The position numbers and the translations under genes are program-made. A DNA stretch of 64,000 bases from CAVTWS01 sp963738445. Lineage in GTDB: Bacteria > Actinomycetota > Acidimicrobiia > Acidimicrobiales > SHLQ01. Of this stretch, positions 26,744-36,990 are shown in pieces (the first letter of the stretch is position 1; every line of letters begins with the position of its first letter). The notes beneath the pieces were generated by a model that saw only the letters and a list, made by a program, of their open reading frames with translations, made no database searches and was not told the DNA's origin. The DNA lies in contig CAVTWS010000024.1 in NCBI GenBank assembly GCA_963738445.1, forward strand, positions 445,849 through 509,848. The letters run 5' to 3'.

Positions 26744-27313
26744 TCAAACGCCCGCGAGAGTCGCCAGGGCCTTCACGGTGTTGAGGTTGCGAGCGGTCGC
26801 GGTGACACCGTAGGCGCGCTCGAACACTTCGTTCGTCAGTTTGGAACGGCCCGACCCGTTCGGGTAGGTGAGGTAGACGTGGCGCCCGTCCATGACGAAG
26901 GTGTCGGGTAGGTACGGCGTCGGGTCGATTGCTGGAGTGTCGGCTGACGCCGTCCGGTCGAGGAACTGGACGTGAAGGACCTTCGTGTCGAGCCCCGAAG
27001 CGAGGCCCGGGTGGCGGTCGGCCACCCCGGCCCATTCGATCGCCGAGCGCACGACGACGGGCACCCGGAGCCCGTGATCGGTGTGCAACAGGGACTGCAT
27101 ACGCCTGGTGACCACCGCCTCCCCCTCGTGGCCGGTCGTGCCGTCATCCCCACCGGAGACCACGAGGTTGCCGCTCTGGATGTAGGTGACCACCTCGGTG
27201 AAACCCGCCGCCTCGCAGGAGGACCGGAGGGCCGGCATGGCCACCTTGTTCGCCCCTCCGACGTTGACTCCCCGAAGCAGGACGATCCAGGTGAGGGCAG
27301 GGCTCCGGGGCAC
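26744..27313 (-). CDS. DUF1697 family protein
   Basis: 189 residues. The N-terminus TWIVLLRGVNVGGANKVAMP, then EVVTYIQSGNLVVSG, is the unmistakable DUF1697 opening. The end TARNLNTVKALATLAGV is the family's typical C-terminus (R-N-x-x-T). The fold is known from structural genomics but no function is established. GTG 27313 is chosen as start; the frame has no better one near LRGVNVGG. It sits between the alpha-glucan block and hppA, in the same direction as the former. Confidence 0.85.
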   Translation of the reverse strand: MPRSPALTWIVLLRGVNVGGANKVAMPALRSSCEAAGFTEVVTYIQSGNLVVSGGDDGTTGHEGEAVVTRRMQSLLHTDHGLRVPVVVRSAIEWAGVADRHPGLASGLDTKVLHVQFLDRTASADTPAIDPTPYLPDTFVMDGRHVYLTYPNGSGRSKLTNEVFERAYGVTATARNLNTVKALATLAGV

Positions 27314-27427
27314 GACGCCACCGTAACCGTGCCGGTTCCTCGGGAGCGGCCGAAGATCGCCCGTTCGCCGGTTTCGGCGTCGGACGCCCCGAATTGCTAG
27401 CGTCGTCCCTCGGCGTGCCCGGGCCAT

Positions 27428-27453
27428 GCCGTTTCCCGCGTTTCGGAAACGGC
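27428..27453 (+). promoter_or_regulatory. Hairpin in the hppA upstream region
   Basis: GCCGTTTCC (27428-27436) and GGAAACGGC (27445-27453) form a perfect 9-bp stem with an eight-base loop, about 45 bp before the hppA ATG and 28 bp before its GGAGG. It could be a leader hairpin or an operator. No riboswitch family was recognised. Confidence 0.35.
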
Positions 27454-27497
27454 CCCAGCACCCCGTTCTGTGTGAGACCCGGAGGACTCGAACAAAA

Positions 27498-30488
<2,991 letters not shown>

Positions 30489-30532
30489 CACTGCGGCCGC
30501 GGCATCGCGGACCGATCATCCAGCAAGATCCT

Positions 30533-30560
30533 GAGACGGGCGCCTCCGGGCGCCCGTCTC
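30533..30560. terminator. Perfect 12-bp hairpin between hppA and dedA
   Basis: GAGACGGGCGCC and GGCGCCCGTCTC pair without mismatch around TCCG. It lies 45 bp past the hppA stop and 14 bp past the convergent dedA-like stop, so it can act in both directions. There is no T-tract. Confidence 0.75.
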
Positions 30561-30573
30561 CCGCGTCTGACCC

Positions 30574-31224
30574 TCAGTGAGAGCCCATCTCGGCTTTGAT
30601 CTGGCGCCGATGTTTGACCACTTCGAGCACCACCGGCAGGAGGGAGATGCCCACGATGGCGATGATGGCGACCTCGAGGTTCTTCTCGACGGTGTCGAAC
30701 TCGCCGAGGAAGTAGCCAAGGGTGGTGAGCCCCACCCCCCACAGCAGGCCGCCGATCACGTTGAACACCACGAACGTGCGGTACCGCATCTGCCCGACGC
30801 CCGCCACGATCGGGGCGAACGTGCGCACGATGGGCACGAACCGGGCCAGCACGATGGTCTTCGGACCGTGTTTGTCGAAGAAGGCGTGCGCCTTGGTCAC
30901 GTTGCTCTGCCGGAAGAGCCGCGAGTCGGGACGATCGAACAGCGTGGGACCGACCCGTCGGCCGAACACGTACCCCACCTGGTCCCCGGCCACCGCGGCG
31001 ACGAAGGTCGCCAACGCCACGACCGGAAGTGCGGGAAGCGCGTTGCCGCCGGCGTCGGACGACAGGAATCCGGCGATGAACAGGAGCGAGTCGCCCGGGA
31101 GGAAGAAGCCGATCAGCAAGCCCGACTCGGCGAACACGATCGCCATGAGGAGCGCCACACCACCCTTCTCGAGGATCGTCTCAGGGTCGAGGAAATCGAG
31201 CAGGGCGAAGATGGATGCGATCAC
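30574..31224 (-). CDS. DedA/SNARE-associated family membrane protein
   Basis: 216 residues with about five hydrophobic segments. The family hallmarks are present: FAESGLLIGFFLPGDSLLFI (E-x-x-x-x-x-x-x-PGD), AAVAGDQVGYVFGRRVG (GDxxGYxxGR), and RFVPIVRTFAPIVAGVGQM (R-x-x-P-x-x-R). DedA proteins are flippases implicated in undecaprenyl-phosphate or phospholipid translocation. ATG 31224 opens the gene. It is convergent with hppA and separated by a strong hairpin. Confidence 0.9.
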   Translation of the reverse strand: MIASIFALLDFLDPETILEKGGVALLMAIVFAESGLLIGFFLPGDSLLFIAGFLSSDAGGNALPALPVVALATFVAAVAGDQVGYVFGRRVGPTLFDRPDSRLFRQSNVTKAHAFFDKHGPKTIVLARFVPIVRTFAPIVAGVGQMRYRTFVVFNVIGGLLWGVGLTTLGYFLGEFDTVEKNLEVAIIAIVGISLLPVVLEVVKHRRQIKAEMGSH

Positions 31225-31285
31225 AAGGGTCAGAGGGTACCGGCCGGCGCGGCGGTTATCGGGTTCTCGGTTGGCGCGGCCGCGT

Positions 31286-32377
31286 TCAGGGCGCGGGGAC
31301 GGGCAGACCCAGGAGTTTGGCGGTCTCGGCCACCACCGGGTTGTAGACCCCCATGCCTGGTATCGCGGTGTCCGGGGTCAGGAGCTCCATCATCGCCGCC
31401 ATCCGCACCAGCACCAGGCTGAACTGGAACCCAGCCAGGCGTTCGTAGAAGTCGATGTGGCTCGCCGGGCGACGCTGCTCCTGCTCCCACAGATCGATCG
31501 TCTCGGCCCGGGTAAGCAGCCCCTCGGGGAGCGGGATCCCCAACCCGTCGGTGTGGTACCGCTGGAGGAAGCACCACCATCCGAGATCGGACTCGCTGTT
31601 GCCCAGGGAGACCATCTCCCAGTCGAACAGGGCCACGACCGTGCTGTCGGGGGCATACATCTGGTTCCCCGGCCGGGCGTCGCCCCAACACAGCTCGACG
31701 CGATCACCGTCGTCGGGCCAGTTGGCCTCCAGCCAATCCCAGGTCGGGTGCACGACGGGATGCCGGGTCTCGCCGCAGGCCCACTCCAGGTAGTGACGGA
31801 AGTAGTTGCGGCGCTGCCCCGGGCCGAGGGGACCGTGGTGCGCGAGGTCGAGGTGGTGAAATCCCGCCGTCCGCCAGTCGACTCGGGCCACCGACGCCAT
31901 GGCGCGGACGCCGTTCACGTGCAACCGATGCCGCTTTTCCGGCGGGAGCTCCATCACGAAACCCTCGGCCGTGTACGTCGGTGAGTCCCCGGGCACCTGG
32001 CCATGGAGCCGGTCCATCACGAAGAACGGTTGCCCCAGAACCGCCGGATCCGGCTCGGCCCATCGCATCCGGGCCACGGGGACCGACGAGTGCTCCCCGA
32101 GAAGCTTCATCGTCGTGAACTGCTGACTCACCACGTCGATCTCCGGGAAGAGGGCGTACACCTGGGGCTGGGACCGCAGCACCAGGTCCGCCTCGATCGT
32201 CTCCCCACCGGCTCGCCAGCGGGCATCGAGGAGGAACGTCTCGTTCGAGAACCCACTCGATTGCGGCACGACGAGATCCGTCACGGTCACATCGGTGGCG
32301 TCCGGGAGCTGGCGAGCCAGCCACACCTCCAGCGTCGAGCGGATCTCGGCAGGGTCACGTTGTCCGGCGACGGGCAT
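31286..32377 (-). CDS. APH-type phosphotransferase family protein
   Basis: 363 residues of the aminoglycoside-phosphotransferase/choline-kinase fold, of the ACAD10/11-like kind. The glycine-rich stretch is VVPQSSGFSNETFLLDARWR; the catalytic loop is LCWGDARPGNQMYA (Asp, Asn) and the metal-binding DFG equivalent is VALFDWEMVSLGNSESDLGW. In actinobacteria such proteins often sit near acyl-CoA dehydrogenases and are thought to phosphorylate hydroxyacyl-CoA or small alcohols; no such neighbour is here. The start is ATG 32377. The substrate cannot be predicted. Confidence 0.8.
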   Translation of the reverse strand: MPVAGQRDPAEIRSTLEVWLARQLPDATDVTVTDLVVPQSSGFSNETFLLDARWRAGGETIEADLVLRSQPQVYALFPEIDVVSQQFTTMKLLGEHSSVPVARMRWAEPDPAVLGQPFFVMDRLHGQVPGDSPTYTAEGFVMELPPEKRHRLHVNGVRAMASVARVDWRTAGFHHLDLAHHGPLGPGQRRNYFRHYLEWACGETRHPVVHPTWDWLEANWPDDGDRVELCWGDARPGNQMYAPDSTVVALFDWEMVSLGNSESDLGWWCFLQRYHTDGLGIPLPEGLLTRAETIDLWEQEQRRPASHIDFYERLAGFQFSLVLVRMAAMMELLTPDTAIPGMGVYNPVVAETAKLLGLPVPAP

Positions 32378-32407
32378 CCGGGCATGGTAGCCAGCGCTCG
32401 GACCCCG

Positions 32408-33621
32408 TCAGAGTTGGTCCTCGAGATGCAGGAACACGCCCGACCGGGGTTTGGGGTCGAAGTAGGTCGACTTCGGTGGCATGTGCTCGCGACGGTCGGC
32501 CACCTCGATCACCTGGCCCAACGTGGGGGCGGCGACACCGAACACGACGCCGCCGTCGAGCGCCGCCTCGGCCGCGATCTCGGCCAGCGGCGTTCGCTGG
32601 GACACGAACTCGATTCTGGGATCATCGGGGGCCAGGCCGAGCGTTCGATCGAGCACGTCGTCGTGGAGCACGGCGACGTCGAGGCTCGCCGTGCCCGGGT
32701 CGGCCGGCCAGGAGCGCGGGATCACCTCGAACCACTGCCCGTCGAAGGCCGCGACGAACGCCCCGCGAGGCGGGTGTTCCTGGGCGCGTGGGCCGCACGG
32801 CACCACGTCGAATCGCTCCTCCAGCGCCGCCAGCAGCCAACGGTGGTCGAGCGGTCCGCGGACCCGGCGGTGGAAGCCGACCGAACGCAACTCGTGCTCG
32901 CTGAACAAGACGGCGATGAGCCGGTCCAACGGTCGAGGGTCACCGCGCTCGGCGCGCCATCGACGCACGACCGCGGCTGCCGCGGCGCGGTGGTGGCCGT
33001 CGGTGATGTACAGGGGCCGGCCGGCCAGACGGGCGTGCAGCAGGTCGAGCACCTCAGGATCGTCGACACGCGACACCGTCTGCTGGAGCACCCCGTGAGC
33101 GGAGAACTCCAAGGCGGGCGGGCCCGCGCTCCACCGTTCGATGGCGTTGGCCAGAACGGTGTCGGGTCGGTACATGAGCGCGACGGGACTCGAGGTGGCG
33201 CCGCACAGGTCGAGGTTGTGGGCGAGCACCTCAGCCCGGCCGGACCGTGTGGCCTCGTGACCGCGGATGCGATCCGACTCGAACGCCCCGACCGACACGT
33301 TGAGAACGATCCCCGTCTGCTCGTGATCGGCGGTGCGCAACCGATACAGGTAGACACCTTCGGTCGGTTCCCCGTACGCGCCGAGCCGGACCAGTCGCTC
33401 AGCCGCCCGCCGGCTGGCGGCCGCGAGGTCCGACGGTGATGTCGAGCCGCGATCGCCGGCATCCTCGGGGATCGCGTGACGTTCAGGAAGGTGTCCGGGT
33501 TGGATTCGGCGTAGGCGCGACGCTCCGATGGTGTCAGCGCGTCGTACGGCGGGGACACCACCCTCTCGGCCCAGCCGGGTCGAACGAGCCGACCCGAGAA
33601 CGGGAGGAACTCGGCGCCCAC
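32408..33621 (-). CDS. DUF1015 family protein (one frameshift)
   Basis: About 404 residues when a single-base loss near 33470-33480 is bridged. The N-terminus (GTG 33621) reads VGAEFLPFSGRLVRPGWAER then VVSPPYDALTPSERRAYAES and NPDTFLNVT; after the shift come GAYGEPTEGVYLYRLRTADH, GHEATRSGRAEVLAHNLDLC, LYITDGHHRAAAAAVVRRWR and FFDPKP-like TYFDPKPRSGVFLHLEDQL. The SPPYD and DGHHR motifs are diagnostic. DUF1015 proteins are annotated as putative HTH-containing or SerC-associated proteins; function is not settled. The start lies 9 bp after the stop of speD-speE, so the two form one unit. Confidence 0.78.
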
Positions 33622-33629
33622 ACCGGGGT

Positions 33630-34817
33630 TCAGCGTTCCGCCAGCATCGACTCCCGCACCGGCTGCGGCAGGAAGAACCATCCGTGGGACTCGGCGTTGT
33701 AGAGCCGGGAATCGAGGGTCTGACGCCGGCGCACGACCGTGGGATCGAGGCCGTTCGACGCGATACCGAAGGTCCAGAAGGCGCCCGGATAGGTGGCGAG
33801 GGCTCCCCACAGCAGCTCGGCGTGGGTGAACCGGTTCCGTAGGGCGCCGAAGCTGTTGCGGACGATATCGGGGTGGTAGTGCAGGGATTCCAGCTGGGCG
33901 ACGAGGAAGCCTTCGTGTCTCAGCGCGTGATCGCACACCTCGTAGAACCCATCCTCGAAGAGGCGGACGGCGGGACCGATCGGATCGGTCAGGTCGACGA
34001 GGATGGCGTCGAGCTCCCCGTCGAGCGCACCCAAGGTCTCGAAGGCGTCGCCGACCACGATGGTGGTGCGGGGGTCGGCGAGCGAGCGGTCGATCTCCGG
34101 GTAGTGCTTCCGGCAGACGTTGATGACCTCTTCGTCGTGCTCGCACAGGAGCACCTGCTCGACCGAGTCGTGTTGCAGGACCGTGCGCACCAGATGTCCG
34201 TCGCCGCCGCCGATGACCGCAACACGCTGCGGGTCGGGGTGCGACATGAGCGCCGGGTGAGCGAGGAGCTCGTGGTAGACGTACGTGTCGAGGTCGGTCT
34301 GCTGGACGATGCCATCGAGGGTGAGCACCCGTCCGAGGCGCGGTGACTCGAACAGGAACACGTCCTGGAACTCCGAGCGACGGCGCTCGAGGACACGATC
34401 GACCTGATAGGAGGCGGACGTGGCGCTCAGCGGCTCGTTCTCGAGGAAGACGACGGGCTCACCGCTCAGGCGTCCCCGGGCCACCCGGCGGACCGTGACC
34501 TCGTCGGGCATGAAGGCCCGCTCGAGGACACGCCGCATGGCGTCCATGTCGATCCGGCTTCCACACGTGAAGACATCCGCCGCGCAGTAGCCGAGCTCGG
34601 GCCAGGTGTGAATGCTGAGATGGCTCTCGGCGATCACCGCCACGGCCGACACGCCGTGGGGCTCGAATCGATGAACGAACACGGACAGCAGGGTGGCTCC
34701 GCCGGCATCGACGGCCTCCCGCAAGGCCCGTTCGGCGATCTCCGCCGAGTCGAGGTTGGTGGCGCCCCAGAACTCGATGAGCTCGTGTTGGCCGACACCC
34801 TGCGAGTGATCGTGCAT
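33630..34817 (-). CDS. SpeD-SpeE fusion: AdoMet decarboxylase + aminopropyltransferase-like
   Basis: One 395-residue chain. Residues about 1-120 are class-1 bacterial SpeD: FWGATNLDSAEIAERALREA, AVIAESHLSIHTWPELGYCA with the pyruvoyl-forming Ser after Glu and the catalytic His, and DVFTCG with Cys. Residues about 135-395 are spermidine-synthase-like: YQVDRVLERRRSEFQDVFLF, LDGIVQQTDLDTYVYHELLA, HPDPQRVAVIGGGDGHLVRT, LLCEHDEEVINVCRKHYPEI, and ILVDLTDPIGPAVRLFEDGF. Self-processing SpeD supplies decarboxylated AdoMet to the attached transferase for spermidine-type polyamines. GAGGGG is upstream of ATG 34817. Whether the SpeD half still decarboxylates AdoMet or another substrate is not decidable here. 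Confidence 0.9.
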   Translation of the reverse strand: MHDHSQGVGQHELIEFWGATNLDSAEIAERALREAVDAGGATLLSVFVHRFEPHGVSAVAVIAESHLSIHTWPELGYCAADVFTCGSRIDMDAMRRVLERAFMPDEVTVRRVARGRLSGEPVVFLENEPLSATSASYQVDRVLERRRSEFQDVFLFESPRLGRVLTLDGIVQQTDLDTYVYHELLAHPALMSHPDPQRVAVIGGGDGHLVRTVLQHDSVEQVLLCEHDEEVINVCRKHYPEIDRSLADPRTTIVVGDAFETLGALDGELDAILVDLTDPIGPAVRLFEDGFYEVCDHALRHEGFLVAQLESLHYHPDIVRNSFGALRNRFTHAELLWGALATYPGAFWTFGIASNGLDPTVVRRRQTLDSRLYNAESHGWFFLPQPVRESMLAER

Positions 34818-34887
34818 CCATCACCCCTCTCAGTTGCTCGACCTCTCGCCGAACACGGATCGTCAACGATAGTGGCACAGTGGGGGC

Positions 34888-36207
34888 ATGACGCCCGCGC
34901 CGCATCCCGTTCCCGGGCGACCCGAGGCGGTCCTCGAACACCTCGTCCCGGGCACCAACATCATCGTCCCGCTCGCCAACGGTGAACCGTCGACCCTGCT
35001 CGACGTGGTCGAGGCCCACGCCGGCCACCTCGAGCACGTGCGGGTGCACCAGATGCACACCCTTCACGACCGCGCCTACCTCGACGGTCGCTTCGACACG
35101 AACCTGCGGCACGTGTCCTATTTCCTGTCACCCGTCACGCGGCGCCACTTCGCGGCCGGGACGGTCGATCTCGTCCCCGCGAACTTCAGCGAGGTTCCGC
35201 TGCTCATGCGGGACCTTCCCCAACCCCTCGTGCTGGCCGCCGCCTCGCCTCCCGATCGCCACGGCTTCTTCTCGCTCGGTACCAACGCCGACTACGTGTC
35301 CTCCCTGGTCGGGCGGGCACCCCTGTTCCTCGAGGCCAACCACCAGATGCCGCGCACCTTCGGACGCAGCCAGGTCCACGTCTCGCAGGTCGTCGGCTGG
35401 TGCGAGGCCGACTACGCCCTGATCGAGGTGCCGCCGGTCGAGCCCGACTCGATCGATCACGCCATCGGGTCCTTCGTCGCCGATCGGATCCCCAACGGCG
35501 CCACCATCCAGACCGGGATCGGCGCGATCCCCAACGCCGTGCTCGATCAACTCCGCCACCACTGCGATCTCGGAGTCCACACCGAGCTGTTCTCCGACGG
35601 ACTCATGACCCTGATCGACGAAGGGGTCGTGACCGGGGTCCGCAAGCAACGCAACCGCACCAAGGCGATCACCGCGTTCGCGCTCGGCACCCGCCGTCTC
35701 TACGACTTCCTCCATGAGAACGCAGCCGTCGAGTTCTGGCCCGTCCGCTACGTCAACGACCCGCGCCGCATCGGCGAGGAGGACGACTTCGCCTCGATCA
35801 ACGCGACCCTGGAGGTCGATCTTCTGGGCCAATGCGCTTCGGAATCGATCGGCAGCCGGATGTACTCCGGCAGCGGCGGGCAGCCCGACTTCGCACGCGG
35901 CGCCATGTACTCGACCCGGGGCCAGGGATTCATCGTGTTGCGCTCGACCCTCGATCACGGTCACGTCGATGCCCACCGCCCGGACGGGCCGGCGATCTCG
36001 CGCATCGTGCCCCAGCTCCAGCCGGGTGCCGTCGTCACCACGTTGAAGAACACGGTCGACAAGGTGGTCACCGAGTACGGCGTGGCCGAGCTGCGGGGCC
36101 GCTCGATCCACGAACGGGCGAAGGCCCTGATCGAGATCGCCCATCCCGCGCACCGGGACGAGCTGGAGCAGGCCGCGCACCGACTCGGATTCCGCCACGG
36201 CGGTTGA
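34888..36207 (+). CDS. Acetyl-CoA hydrolase / CoA-transferase family protein
   Basis: 439 residues, similar to 4-hydroxybutyrate CoA-transferase and acetyl-CoA hydrolase. Motifs: FVADRIPNGATIQTGIGAIP (Gly-x-Gly CoA loop), GVHTELFSDGLMTLIDEGVV containing the catalytic Glu that forms the glutamyl-CoA thioester, VNDPRRIGEEDDFASINATL, GSGGQPDFARGAMYSTRGQG, and the C-terminal LKNTVDKVVTEYGVAELRGR. It exchanges CoA between acetyl-CoA and another acid; which acid is unknown. ATG 34888 starts the gene, 70 bp from the divergent speD-speE start. No obvious partner dehydrogenase is adjacent. Confidence 0.88.
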   Translation: MTPAPHPVPGRPEAVLEHLVPGTNIIVPLANGEPSTLLDVVEAHAGHLEHVRVHQMHTLHDRAYLDGRFDTNLRHVSYFLSPVTRRHFAAGTVDLVPANFSEVPLLMRDLPQPLVLAAASPPDRHGFFSLGTNADYVSSLVGRAPLFLEANHQMPRTFGRSQVHVSQVVGWCEADYALIEVPPVEPDSIDHAIGSFVADRIPNGATIQTGIGAIPNAVLDQLRHHCDLGVHTELFSDGLMTLIDEGVVTGVRKQRNRTKAITAFALGTRRLYDFLHENAAVEFWPVRYVNDPRRIGEEDDFASINATLEVDLLGQCASESIGSRMYSGSGGQPDFARGAMYSTRGQGFIVLRSTLDHGHVDAHRPDGPAISRIVPQLQPGAVVTTLKNTVDKVVTEYGVAELRGRSIHERAKALIEIAHPAHRDELEQAAHRLGFRHGG

Positions 36208-36252
36208 GGTCGGTGTCGGCACGCGCGGTGGCCGGTGCCGTAGCGTCGCCGG

Positions 36253-36990
36253 GTGCCGTGGGAGGAGCTCGTCGTCATCCTCGCCGTGGCCGCGGTGGCC
36301 TCGACGGTGCAGACCATCGCCGGGTTCGGGTTCGCGCTCCTGGCCGTCCCGCTCATGTCGCTCGGGGTGGACACCAGGACCTCGGTGCTGGTGGCATCTC
36401 TGCTCGGCTTCGTGAACAACGTCGTCCAGTTCTCCGGGGGCTGGGGCGACGCCGAACGACCCGTCGCCCGCCGGCTCGTCACCGGCGCCTACCTCGGCAT
36501 GCCGGTGGGGCTGGCGTTCCTCGTCACCGCCGACGCCACCGTGCTGCGCCTGGCCGTCGGCGTCGTCGTGCTGGCGTTCACGGCGATCCTGGCCCGGGGG
36601 CTCGACCTGTCGGGAACCGGCCCGTCCGTGGACTGGGCCGCCGGTTTCGTGAGCGGTGTGCTGAACACGTCGATCTCCACGAACGGCCCACCGCTCGTCA
36701 TCGTCCTGCACGGCCGGGGCCTCGCACCGCACGTGTTCCGGGCCACGGTGTCGGTCGTCTTCGTGATGTCCGGAGCCCTGGCGCTGGTGCTGTTCACCGT
36801 GGCCGGCCAATGGAATCGGGCCTCCCTCGTGGGGAGCATCGCGGCCCTCCCCATGCTCGCCCTCGGGGGATCCGCCGGCCGGGCGATCCGACCACATGTC
36901 GACGCCCGAGGATTCCGAACCGTCGTGCTGGCGCTGTTGGCGGTGTCGGGACTGGCCGCCCTCACGTCGGCGCTGGCCGACCTGTCGTGA
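36253..36990 (+). CDS. TSUP (TauE/SafE) family membrane transporter
   Basis: 245 residues with about eight transmembrane helices in two repeats. The first repeat has VQTIAGFGFALLAVPLMSLG (the family motif A-G-x-G-F-G/A) and the second has WAAGFVSGVLNTSISTNGPP (G-x-x-x-G...N-G-P). TSUP proteins export sulfite, sulfoacetate or other organosulfur or organic acids by proton-coupled transport. GTG 36253 begins the protein, 45 bp after the CoA-transferase stop, so co-transcription is plausible. Its 3' end overlaps the convergent kinase-lyase gene by 29 bp. Confidence 0.85.
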   Translation: MPWEELVVILAVAAVASTVQTIAGFGFALLAVPLMSLGVDTRTSVLVASLLGFVNNVVQFSGGWGDAERPVARRLVTGAYLGMPVGLAFLVTADATVLRLAVGVVVLAFTAILARGLDLSGTGPSVDWAAGFVSGVLNTSISTNGPPLVIVLHGRGLAPHVFRATVSVVFVMSGALALVLFTVAGQWNRASLVGSIAALPMLALGGSAGRAIRPHVDARGFRTVVLALLAVSGLAALTSALADLS

